Positions 1 to 5,747 of a DNA stretch of 5,747 bases are shown here, in pieces. Source of the DNA: Deltaproteobacteria bacterium (GTDB lineage Bacteria > Desulfobacterota > Anaeroferrophillalia > Anaeroferrophillales > Tharpellaceae). Every line of letters begins with the position of its first letter. Position 1 is the stretch's first letter. Location: positions 1 through 5,747 of the forward strand of contig JAUVDU010000130.1 of NCBI GenBank assembly GCA_030595135.1. Reading direction: 5' to 3'. A program made the position numbers and the translations under genes. The notes under the pieces were generated by a model. That model saw nothing but the letters and a program-made list of their open reading frames with translations, was not told where the DNA came from and did no database searches.

Positions 1-545
1 GCCAGAAGCTCTTTACCGGTGCCACTTTCACCCTGAATCAAAACGGTCGCTCTGGAGGCGGCGGCCTTTTGCGCGAGACGCATCATTCTAACCATGCGCG
101 GATCGCGAAAAAGCATCTCCCCTTGGGATTCTTTACCAGAAGCCTCTTTTTCAGAAGAGAGAGGATGACTGCTGACAATTTTGACAACTTTTGCCGAGAG
201 TTCCTCTAACGAGAAACTTTTTTTTAACAAATAGTCGACCGCTCCGGCGCGAATAGCACCCACGGCACCATCAACCGTCGGCCGGGCGACAACCGGTAAA
301 ATCGCCAATTCAGGATAATTGCGACGTAAAAAGAGCATCAAACTGCCGCCCTGAAAATCGCAATCCAGCTCTCCCATCAACAAGTCTACCGGAGCTTGAG
401 CCGCCAAAACCTGATCGACATCAACCGGCAGTGCGGTTGCAATCACCTGCAGACCGGCTTCCACAAGAAGTTGCGAAAGAGCGCTCGTAAATTGCGCGTC
501 ACTATCCCAGAGAACTATTTTAATGAGCGAATCTCCTGCTGCCAT
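1..545 (-). CDS. Sigma-54-dependent activator (NtrC/FleR-like), N-terminal part, with a degenerate receiver domain
   Basis: Partial gene: 181 codons are visible from the ATG at 545, and the rest runs off the left edge. Seen: a receiver-like domain at about residues 8-115 (starting IKIVLWDSD, ending GAVDYLLKKSF), a short linker, then the start of an AAA+ domain with Walker A GESGTGKE at 172-179. The family is the NtrC-type enhancer-binding proteins, which hydrolyse ATP to remodel sigma-54 RNA polymerase. The GAFTGA loop, Walker B and the DNA-binding domain lie outside the window. By spacing to the Gly-Gly (66-67), the phospho-acceptor position is Glu59 rather than Asp. The switch Ser/Thr position falls on Val86/Ala87, and a Lys (108/109) is kept. 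This suggests a phosphorylation-independent receiver. The gene overlaps the end of the TPR gene, so it is the third gene of the same operon. The start is uncertain: ATG 545 has no clear Shine-Dalgarno, whereas an in-frame ATT at 524 has a good one. A flagellar FleR/FlrC-like role is inferred from the neighbour only. Confidence 0.9.
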   Translation of the reverse strand, partial: MAAGDSLIKIVLWDSDAQFTSALSQLLVEAGLQVIATALPVDVDQVLAAQAPVDLLMGELDCDFQGGSLMLFLRRNYPELAILPVVARPTVDGAVGAIRAGAVDYLLKKSFSLEELSAKVVKIVSSHPLSSEKEASGKESQGEMLFRDPRMVRMMRLAQKAAASRATVLIQGESGTGKELL

Positions 546-3376
546 CTGAAATCTTGCACCGCAGTTTGGGCTGAAACAGTCCAGGGACTTTCCTGATAAT
601 CCTCTTGCAAACGAAGCAAAACCTGATCAACCTTCTCCTCTCGGACAAGGCCTATTTGACAGCGCAACTGCCAATAGAGCAACTCCGCCAACTCCGGGGA
701 CGGAGCCAGAAGAGCCAATTTTGTAAACCAAGCCTCGGCTGCATCATATTTTCTTTCCTCATACAACATCCGGGCCAGCCGGTAACCAAGCAGTACTCGT
801 TGACTAACTTCAATCTTTTGCGGATGGGTAAAAGCTAACCTGACACCCCGGCGCAAAGCAGCCAAAGCTTGACTCTCTCCTGCAACTAACAACAACAAAT
901 CCGCCTCTAAAACTGCCATTTCAATCCGCTCATTAACCGCCGACTCCGAGACCTCAACCTTGACTCTATCAAGAAGTTCAAGGGCTTCACGAACCAGCCC
1001 CCGGGATTTAAGTAAACGCACCTTAAGCAACAACATCCGCGACCGCCAGTCGGGCGGCATATCTTTAAGTTTGAGGCTTGAAAGAAAACCCTCAGCCTCT
1101 TCATAGCGCTCAAGCCCAAGCAAAAGATCTCCGATCCCCCAATTGATAGTCAACTTTTGACTTGGCGTTGGTTTCAACTTTGTAACTTCCCGATAAACCT
1201 TCAAGGCTCCGGTTTCAAAACCCTCTTTATGCAGAGCCTCGCCAACCCACAAAAAAGGATAGACGGCTCCGGGTCGGGAGAGAAAATCATCACTATACTC
1301 ATGCTGTAAAGTAACAATGGTTTCATAATTTCCCGCTTTATAAAGCTCCTCGATCTCGGCAAATATCGCTTCTTTCAACGAAGTAAAAGCAACATCCCTT
1401 AAACCCGGATCAAGCCGCCGAACCAACATGGAGCCCAAAACTTGACGGGCTTTTTTATACTGACCCTGACGCAAATAGAGCTGGCCGAGTTCAAGCCGGG
1501 CAATATCAGTAAAAGGACTCTCGGGGTGGTTTTCAATCAGATAACGATAAGCCGCCTCACTATCGAGAAAACGAGCATAATCTTTATCAATCGGTTCCAA
1601 TCTCTGCCGATTTTTATGATCTTCTCCCAAAATAGCCATCTTCACGCGAGAAACAATATCGCCCTCACTACCGGGAAACTCTTTAACAACTGTCGTAAAC
1701 ATGAGCATCGCTTCCGGCAGTTCTTTTTCAAGCACCAGAATCTCGCCGATCTTGGCCAAGGCCTGGGGAGTATTTTCATCATCAGGAAAAAGATTGCGCA
1801 TCATCAGAAAATACTCTTTCGCCTCCCCGTAGCGCTGCAACCGATGATAAGCACTGCCCAAAAGATAGAGCGAAAGCGGATCACGCTGTAAAAAATCGGG
1901 GTCTTTTTCAAGACCGATCCGGAATTCGGTCAAAGCTTGACGAGCTTTGCCGAGATAGGTCAGGGCATTGGCCCGGTAATAGTGAGCATAAACCGAAAAG
2001 CCGCCTTCCGGTTGACGCTCAAGCAAACTCGAAAAATCAGCGAAAGCATCCTCATAACGTTGCAGATAAAAATTGAGTCGGGCCAAAGCAAAGTTAGCGG
2101 CTGGCGCAAAAGCACTCTCGGGATAACGTATCAACAGCGCCTTATAGATGCCGGCAGCCTCGTAAAAAAACTCCATCTTTTCATAAAGACGGGCAACTTG
2201 TAACAAGGCCCAGGGAGCTTCAAGATGATCTTCATGAGTCCGTATTGCAAGAAGAAACTCATCAATCGCAGCAGCCATGCGGTCACGCTTGCCGCCATCA
2301 ACAATAGCGGCTTGGGCTCTGGCATCAAAACGCCTGAAACGAGACGAAATATTGAGTGAAGATTCGGGAAAGGCGTCAATCAATTGACTGAAAAACTCCT
2401 CCGCCGCAACATAGTCCTCCTCCTGATAGGCTTTTAAAGCCTGATCAAACAACTCCTGACCAGGTACCGGCTCGATCTTTGTCGCCGCCGCCTCTGGTTC
2501 TACTTCGGGTTCTACAATTATTTCTATTTCTGGTTTTGTTTCGGGTTCAACTTCGGGAACCGAACTTTCAGTCGACAATAACGACGGCGATTTTTTTTTC
2601 TGCTCAGCAACCGGTTCTATTGGCAGAACAACCGGCTCACTTTCAGCTTTATCTACTGAATCTACGGATGGCAGTTCGGCAACCGTTTCGGTCACAGGTT
2701 GTAAAGGCTCAGGTTTTACTGGTTTACTTGATGTCGGAAGCTCGGGACGGGGTTCGGAAGGCGAAGGTATAAATGGTGGTAGTTGCTGCTGATCTTGAGG
2801 TGCCTTAACTTCAGGTTCAGGCTCAGCTGTAACTTTAGATACAGGTTCCTCCTTAACTTCAGGCTTTGTGGTAACGGGAGAGACCGCCGCTATCGGCTTT
2901 TTAGGGGGAGAAGGAGCTTTTTTCAGCGGCTCCGTCGCCCTGATATCGACTACACATATCGCAGGTGTTTCAAAAAGAGAGACTTTGAAACTATAATTGT
3001 CGATCTTGAGATATATGGCTATTTCAAGATATTGTTCTTTCTTGCTGACATTAACCCCTTTGACCAGAGGATCATCAAGCACCTTGATCGGCTGCGCCCC
3101 GAAGTTATGAAATTCAAAAAGTTTAATCAGTAATTTTTGGTTTTCATGATCCTCCTCGGTCTCATAGTAACCACCCTGATTAAGACGCATGACGACCCGA
3201 CTTTTAGCTCCCTTTTTATCGCTTCTAAGCTGAATTTTAAGGAGATTTTTTCGATTACGTTCAATCGCCGAAGCCGCCTCGACTCCAACCATTGTCAGCC
3301 CGATCACAAGCAACAATAAAAGCCAAGCCCAGCGCGCCGGAGACCATCGAAAAATATTTTTTTTCCGCCCAGTCAA
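515..3376 (-). CDS. Large exported TPR-repeat protein with AMIN-like N-terminal domain and Pro/Glu-rich tether
   Basis: 953 residues, not matched to a named family. A basic n-region (GRKK, R10, R16) and hydrophobic core at about 17-32 (AWLLLLLVIGL) form a Sec signal peptide, with plausible cleavage after ASA (35-37). Residues about 43-147 are beta-rich and end ICVVDIR, resembling the AMIN domain that binds peptidoglycan or envelope parts in PilQ/AmiC-type proteins (inference). Residues about 150-305 are a low-complexity Pro/Glu/Lys/Val tether. From about 306 to 940 there are many TPR-like helical hairpins, for example near 306-338, 386-420, 424-456, 463-493, 500-532, 536-569, 623-655, 705-737 and 869-890, several ending in the typical YPES/HPES/FPES turn. 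The protein is therefore probably a periplasmic scaffold. The start is TTG: it has a perfect AGGAGG 7 nt upstream, the signal peptide follows at once, and it overlaps the upstream stop by 4 nt (TTGA). It sits between two sigma-54 activators, so an envelope role linked to flagella or another surface machine is inferred. No catalytic motif was seen. Confidence 0.9.
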   Translation of the reverse strand: MTGRKKNIFRWSPARWAWLLLLLVIGLTMVGVEAASAIERNRKNLLKIQLRSDKKGAKSRVVMRLNQGGYYETEEDHENQKLLIKLFEFHNFGAQPIKVLDDPLVKGVNVSKKEQYLEIAIYLKIDNYSFKVSLFETPAICVVDIRATEPLKKAPSPPKKPIAAVSPVTTKPEVKEEPVSKVTAEPEPEVKAPQDQQQLPPFIPSPSEPRPELPTSSKPVKPEPLQPVTETVAELPSVDSVDKAESEPVVLPIEPVAEQKKKSPSLLSTESSVPEVEPETKPEIEIIVEPEVEPEAAATKIEPVPGQELFDQALKAYQEEDYVAAEEFFSQLIDAFPESSLNISSRFRRFDARAQAAIVDGGKRDRMAAAIDEFLLAIRTHEDHLEAPWALLQVARLYEKMEFFYEAAGIYKALLIRYPESAFAPAANFALARLNFYLQRYEDAFADFSSLLERQPEGGFSVYAHYYRANALTYLGKARQALTEFRIGLEKDPDFLQRDPLSLYLLGSAYHRLQRYGEAKEYFLMMRNLFPDDENTPQALAKIGEILVLEKELPEAMLMFTTVVKEFPGSEGDIVSRVKMAILGEDHKNRQRLEPIDKDYARFLDSEAAYRYLIENHPESPFTDIARLELGQLYLRQGQYKKARQVLGSMLVRRLDPGLRDVAFTSLKEAIFAEIEELYKAGNYETIVTLQHEYSDDFLSRPGAVYPFLWVGEALHKEGFETGALKVYREVTKLKPTPSQKLTINWGIGDLLLGLERYEEAEGFLSSLKLKDMPPDWRSRMLLLKVRLLKSRGLVREALELLDRVKVEVSESAVNERIEMAVLEADLLLLVAGESQALAALRRGVRLAFTHPQKIEVSQRVLLGYRLARMLYEERKYDAAEAWFTKLALLAPSPELAELLYWQLRCQIGLVREEKVDQVLLRLQEDYQESPWTVSAQTAVQDFRWQQEIRSLK
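532..537 (-). promoter_or_regulatory. Shine-Dalgarno AGGAGA inside the TPR gene end
   Basis: The minus strand reads AGGAGA here. It lies 7 nt before an in-frame ATT codon (524-522) of the left activator gene and downstream of the ATG at 545. Its position would suit initiation at ATT, giving a protein starting (M)KIVLWDSD, the usual length before a receiver's first beta strand. With the ATG start, the site would instead be internal to the coding region (encoding Gly-Asp). Whether it is used is not known. Confidence 0.4.
2462..2929 (-). other. Pro/Glu/Lys/Val-rich tether segment of the TPR protein
   Basis: This stretch encodes residues about 150-305. It is dominated by Pro, Glu, Val, Lys and Ser, with short recurring units such as KPE, EPE, EPV and VEPE, and has little hydrophobic content. 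It separates the AMIN-like domain from the TPR solenoid and is probably disordered or polyproline-like. Such segments commonly span the periplasm or reach the cell wall (TonB-like logic, inference). The DNA has no exact long tandem repeat. The recurrence is at the level of codons. Confidence 0.7.
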
Positions 3377-4797
3377 GAGATCTCCTCCTCAAGCTGATTT
3401 CGCCGAATTTTTTCAATCAACGTCGTCCGGTTGATCTGCAACAGGCGGGCGGCCTGCTCTTTAACTCCATGCGTACGCTCTAAGGCTTTGGCAATTAACT
3501 CTTTTTCGAGACGAGTCACTTCTGATTTCAAGGAGAGACCGGCGGCCGGTAAACTAACCGTGGCCGCTGCGGCCAAAGAGTCGTCAGGGTCAGGTTTTTC
3601 GCTTTCGGCCGAAAAAAACTTTTCCGTTAGATCAAGCGGCATAATCCAACCACCCGGTTTCATCACCGCAGCCCGCTCGATCACATTTTCGAGCTCTCTG
3701 ACATTACCCGGCCAGTGATAATTTTCCAAAAGCCACAAGGTTTCAGGCGTAATCCCTGAAACCTGTTCACTTTTCTCAAAACCTGCATTAAAGCGACGCA
3801 GAAAGAACTCCGCCAAGCCTCCAATATCATCCGGTCTCTCCCGTAAAGGAGGCAGGGTTATGGGAACCACATTGAGACGATAATAGAGATCTTCGCGAAA
3901 CCGTTCACTGACAATATCTTTTTCGAGATCGCGATTGGTAGCTGAGATGATGCGGACATTAACCTTTTTGGGTTCTTGACGCCAACCTAAAGGCTCAATC
4001 GTTTTTTCCTGTAACAGACGTAAAATTTTAACCTGCAGGAGAGGCTCCATATCTCCGATCTCATCGAGAAAAATGGTGCCGCCATCGGCCATCTCAACCC
4101 GACCGATACGATCATTAATAGCCCCGGTAAAAGCCCCTTTAACATATCCAAAAAGTTCCGACTCAAGAAGATCATGCGGGATGGCCCCGCAATTAACCGG
4201 AACAAAGGGATTTTGACAACGGCGCCCCAACTCATGCAGAGCTCTGGCCGCCAACTCTTTTCCGGTTCCACTCTCACCCCGAATCAAGACACTGCTGTCG
4301 GCCGACGCGACCTTAAGCAGCTGCCGATAGACCTCTTTCATGGGCTCGGAGGCCCCGATAAAACCGCAAAACCCCTCCTCAAGCAAAATTTCATCTGTCG
4401 GTAGAGCCTTGCCGGATGCAGTTGCAAAATGAGCCCCGCTTAAACATTGTTCAATCACGCGATTGGTTTCAGCTTTGCGCAAAGGGGCAAAGAGATAATT
4501 ATCCGCCCCGCTCTGGAGAGCCCGGCGCACTGCGGCCAAGGCTTCACGGCGACAGATTGCAATCACCGGAAAATCCTCTAAGCCGGCCTCTTTGAGAAGC
4601 TGTAAAGAGTTCGGCCAGGAAGCATTACCAATTTCTCGACAATCAACCAAAGCAAAGGCAAGACCAAGACCATTATCAAGAGACGCCGCCACTTCAAGAT
4701 GAGAAAAGATCTGAAGATCGACCTCGGCCGGCAGAGCTTTGGCCAGATCCGAAGACAACTTTTCACTATCAGTTAAAAGCAAACAGGAAGATGACAT
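3373..4797 (-). CDS. Sigma-54-dependent transcriptional activator, FleQ/FlrA-type
   Basis: Complete, 474 residues (Pseudomonas FleQ is about 490). It activates sigma-54 RNA polymerase by ATP-driven remodelling from upstream sites. Seen in order: a receiver-like domain at about 4-118; a linker; then the AAA+ domain with Walker A GESGTGKE (174-181), sigma-54 loop GAFTGA (221-226), Walker B GGTIFLDE (239-246), sensor I ATNRD (286-290), FREDLYYRL with arginine-finger candidates (300-308), and sensor [12 protein letters not shown] (362-371). A Fis-type helix-turn-helix lies at about 444-469. The C-terminal LPAAGLSLK and [12 protein letters not shown] segments closely resemble FleQ (LPAEGLDLK, RRTTLVEKMRK, from memory), which is why I favour that subfamily. 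FleQ/FlrA proteins run flagellar and often matrix gene expression. In the receiver, Asp52 is present, but the switch Ser/Thr position is Cys82 and the conserved Lys position is Ala104, so classical phosphorylation is doubtful. The start is ATG 4797: an in-frame TAG lies 9 nt upstream and rules out anything longer nearby. The Shine-Dalgarno (TAGG) is weak. It is the first gene of the three-gene operon. Confidence 0.93.
   Translation of the reverse strand: MSSSCLLLTDSEKLSSDLAKALPAEVDLQIFSHLEVAASLDNGLGLAFALVDCREIGNASWPNSLQLLKEAGLEDFPVIAICRREALAAVRRALQSGADNYLFAPLRKAETNRVIEQCLSGAHFATASGKALPTDEILLEEGFCGFIGASEPMKEVYRQLLKVASADSSVLIRGESGTGKELAARALHELGRRCQNPFVPVNCGAIPHDLLESELFGYVKGAFTGAINDRIGRVEMADGGTIFLDEIGDMEPLLQVKILRLLQEKTIEPLGWRQEPKKVNVRIISATNRDLEKDIVSERFREDLYYRLNVVPITLPPLRERPDDIGGLAEFFLRRFNAGFEKSEQVSGITPETLWLLENYHWPGNVRELENVIERAAVMKPGGWIMPLDLTEKFFSAESEKPDPDDSLAAAATVSLPAAGLSLKSEVTRLEKELIAKALERTHGVKEQAARLLQINRTTLIEKIRRNQLEEEIS
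3384..3389 (-). promoter_or_regulatory. Strong Shine-Dalgarno AGGAGG that decides the TTG start of the TPR gene
   Basis: The minus strand reads GAGGAGGAG just before the TTG at 3376-3374, with 7 nt between AGGAGG and the start. It lies within the last codons (Glu-Glu-Glu) of the FleQ-like gene, whose TGA stop overlaps the TTG as TTGA. This supports TTG as the true start and indicates translational coupling. The Glu run at the end of the activator may exist because the same bases supply this ribosome binding site. Confidence 0.85.
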
Positions 4798-4905
4798 AAA
4801 AACCTATGCTGAGCAATCTCTAAATCTAAGGTAAAGATGTTGACACCACGAAGAGCAACACCTTTTTAATAACTCAAAAATGGAAAAAAAACAAGTAGAT
4901 GAAGC
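4798..4905 (-). promoter_or_regulatory. AT-rich leader of the activator/TPR operon; promoter region, weak candidate only
   Basis: This is the stretch between the mobile-like element and the first operon gene, so the operon promoter most likely lies here or inside the element. The best sigma-70-like candidate on the minus strand is TTGTTT (4894-4889), a 17-nt spacer and TATTAA (4871-4866), a poor match that would leave a leader of roughly 60 nt. I found no GG-N10-GC pair typical of a sigma-54 promoter. An 8-T run (4891-4884, minus strand) is present without a GC-rich hairpin in front of it. Confidence 0.3.
4898..4905. repeat. Left copy of putative 8-bp target-site duplication
   Basis: GATGAAGC directly abuts the left GTAA terminus of the miniature element. 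The right partner GATGCAGC is at 5036-5043. Seven of eight bases agree. Confidence 0.55.
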
Positions 4906-5035
4906 GTAACTATTCAGCGTAAGAAAAGAAGCACCGAATATTGATGAATTTCAGTGAATTCCGGGGACATAACCCGGTTCTCCGAAGGAAATCGGGATTG
5001 TGTACCGGAAATTTGCGGGTTAGCCGAATAGTTAC
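4906..5035. mobile_element. 130-bp miniature inverted-repeat element, IS66-like ends, no coding capacity
   Basis: The left end reads GTAACTATTC (4906-4915) and the right end GAATAGTTAC (5026-5035), a perfect 10-bp terminal inverted repeat with partial similarity continuing inward (GC at 4917-4918 against GC at 5023-5024). The flanks are GATGAAGC (4898-4905) and GATGCAGC (5036-5043), an 8-bp direct repeat with one mismatch, as expected for a target duplication. IS66-family elements typically begin with GTAA and make 8-bp duplications, so a non-autonomous IS66-type relic is the best fit (inference). Nothing inside looks like a real gene. The interior includes an imperfect hairpin (4973-4996). 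It lies 10 bp past the amrS stop codon and about 108 bp upstream of the activator start, where it could influence read-through or the operon promoter. Confidence 0.65.
4973..4996. repeat. Imperfect hairpin inside the miniature element
   Basis: CCCGGTT (4973-4979) pairs with AATCGGG (4990-4996) with one G-T wobble. After a single unpaired C (4980), TCC (4981-4983) pairs with GGA (4987-4989) around a GAA loop. The alternative stem CCGGG (4961-4965) with CCCGG (4973-4977) competes for the same bases. There is no T-run after it on either strand, so it does not look like an intrinsic terminator. Confidence 0.5.
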
Positions 5036-5043
5036 GATGCAGC
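5036..5043. repeat. Right copy of putative 8-bp target-site duplication
   Basis: GATGCAGC directly follows the right TTAC terminus and ends 2 bp before the amrS stop codon. The single difference from the left copy (C for A at the fifth base) would fit decay after an old insertion. Confidence 0.55.
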
Positions 5044-5045
5044 AA

Positions 5046-5747
5046 TCAAAAAATCCCGGCTACTTCAGCTTGGCAAACCGGGCAGCGTTTATCGGAAATT
5101 TTATTATTAACCACTTTAAAACCATAACGTTCAATCAAGACTTCACCACAGTGATGACAATCGGTATTTTCCCCGCCGACGCCGGGACGATTGCCCTCAA
5201 AAACATAGTGCAAACCGGCGGCAAGACCGATATCACGAGCTTTTTTGAGGGTCTCGGGCGGCGTCGGCGGCACCCCGGTTAAACGGTAGGTCGGAAAAAA
5301 ACCGCTGACATGCCAGTGGATCGATGGCGATACGGAAACTAGGAAACGGGCCAGCTCTTTTAGTTCCGATTCATTATCATTATAACCTGGGATCAACAGC
5401 GTGGTCACTTCAAGCCAAATCCCATGGGCAACAAAATCAGTGATAGTCTCAAGTACCGGAGTCATACTCGCGGCCCCGCATATTTGACGGTAAAAGCTAT
5501 CGGACCAGGCTTTAAGATCAATATTAGACCCTTGGATCAGAGGCCGCAAACGACACCGGGCGGCGGCAGTCAGGTAACCATTACTGACCATCAGATTGAG
5601 CAGCCCCTGATCCCTCGCCAAAGCCGCCGTCTCGGTCATGAGCTCGAAATAGACGGTCGGCTCAGTGTAGGTATAGGCCATTGATCGACAACCGGTGGCC
5701 AGAGCTTCTCGAACCAGCTCCGCCGGTTGCAGGCGGCGTCCGGCCAG
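5046..5747 (-). CDS. amrS: AmmeMemoRadiSam system radical SAM enzyme, C-terminal 233 residues (5' end beyond window)
   Basis: The frame is open to the right edge, so the gene is partial. The ATG at 5681 is internal: the preceding 22 codons continue the conserved sequence (ending ALATGCRSM). Seen (fragment numbering): AYTYTEPT at 24-31, SNGY at 55-58, NIDLKAW at 75-81, EVTTLLIPGYND at 113-124, the WHVS segment near 145-148, a GNRPG near 185-189, and a C-terminal zinc-ribbon-like pair C197-x2-C200 and C222-x2-C225, ending AGIF. These are hallmarks of the radical SAM protein that accompanies Memo and AMMECR1 domain proteins, related to pyruvate-formate-lyase-activating enzymes. The CxxxCxxC cluster that binds the 4Fe-4S centre lies in the missing N-terminus. 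The physiological substrate of this system is not established to my knowledge. It is on the same strand as the operon downstream, but 248 bp and an inserted element separate them, so it is probably a separate unit. No intrinsic terminator was seen after it. Confidence 0.93.
   Translation of the reverse strand: MAGRRLQPAELVREALATGCRSMAYTYTEPTVYFELMTETAALARDQGLLNLMVSNGYLTAAARCRLRPLIQGSNIDLKAWSDSFYRQICGAASMTPVLETITDFVAHGIWLEVTTLLIPGYNDNESELKELARFLVSVSPSIHWHVSGFFPTYRLTGVPPTPPETLKKARDIGLAAGLHYVFEGNRPGVGGENTDCHHCGEVLIERYGFKVVNNKISDKRCPVCQAEVAGIF

Noticed and set aside
1442..1891. 149-codon open frame on the plus strand
   Set aside because: It lies wholly inside the TPR gene in antisense, has no convincing Shine-Dalgarno, and its translation has no domain features. 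It is a shadow of the real gene.
2462..2929. Tandem DNA repeat or CRISPR-like array in the Pro/Glu-rich region
   Set aside because: The recurrence is short and irregular at codon level (KPE, EPE, EPV), with no constant repeat length or spacer pattern. It is a low-complexity protein linker.
4840..4870. Plus-strand TTGACA with an AT-rich -10-like region
   Set aside because: It has a perfect -35 hexamer, but no good -10 at proper spacing (TTTTTA at 17 nt) and no plus-strand gene to serve. Treated as chance.
4798..4905. Sigma-54 promoter for self-activation of the operon
   Set aside because: No GG-N10-GC pair was found on the minus strand in this stretch. The TGGTGTCAAC-like sequence lacks the downstream GC.
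4973..4996. Hairpin as an intrinsic terminator of amrS
   Set aside because: No T-run follows the stem on the minus strand, and the stem is part of the inserted element.
4941..5282. 113-codon plus-strand open frame spanning the miniature element and the end of amrS
   Set aside because: It crosses the element boundary and continues antisense into amrS. There is no homology-like motif, and it is explained by chance.
5424..5684. 86-codon plus-strand open frame opposite amrS
   Set aside because: It is antisense to a clearly conserved protein and shows no recognisable protein features.

Overview
The window reads almost entirely on the minus strand. It looks like a piece of chromosome from a Gram-negative bacterium of moderate GC content. 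The best guess is a motile deltaproteobacterium (Desulfuromonadales/Desulfobacterota-like). That placement is an inference from the combination of a FleQ-type sigma-54 activator, a large periplasmic TPR protein and an AmmeMemoRadiSam radical SAM enzyme. No rRNA, tRNA, CRISPR array or phage gene was seen.

Layout in the direction of transcription (right to left): (1) 5747-5046, the C-terminal 233 residues of the AmmeMemoRadiSam radical SAM enzyme AmrS. (2) 5045-4798, the only intergenic region. It holds a 130-bp element with GTAA-type terminal inverted repeats and a near-perfect 8-bp target duplication, probably a non-autonomous IS66-like miniature element, followed by about 100 bp of AT-rich leader. 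(3) 4797-3373, a complete sigma-54-dependent activator whose C-terminus closely resembles the flagellar master regulators FleQ/FlrA. (4) 3376-515, a 953-residue exported protein made of a signal peptide, an AMIN-like beta-rich domain, a Pro/Glu/Lys/Val-rich tether and a long TPR solenoid. It starts at TTG and overlaps the previous gene by 4 nt. (5) 545-1, the N-terminal part of a second sigma-54-dependent activator, cut by the window edge inside its Walker A region and overlapping the TPR gene.

Genes 3 to 5 overlap head to tail and almost certainly form one translationally coupled operon: activator, periplasmic TPR scaffold, activator. The FleQ-like C-terminus suggests flagellar, surface-structure or exopolysaccharide control (inference). 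Both activators have receiver-like N-termini that lack canonical phosphorylation residues. The left one has Glu in place of the phospho-accepting Asp and no Ser/Thr switch. The FleQ-like one keeps an Asp but lacks the switch Thr and the conserved Lys. The FleQ-like protein also lacks most residues that bind c-di-GMP in Pseudomonas FleQ. The operon may therefore be governed by something other than a classical kinase or c-di-GMP, and the co-encoded envelope protein is an intriguing but unproven candidate partner.
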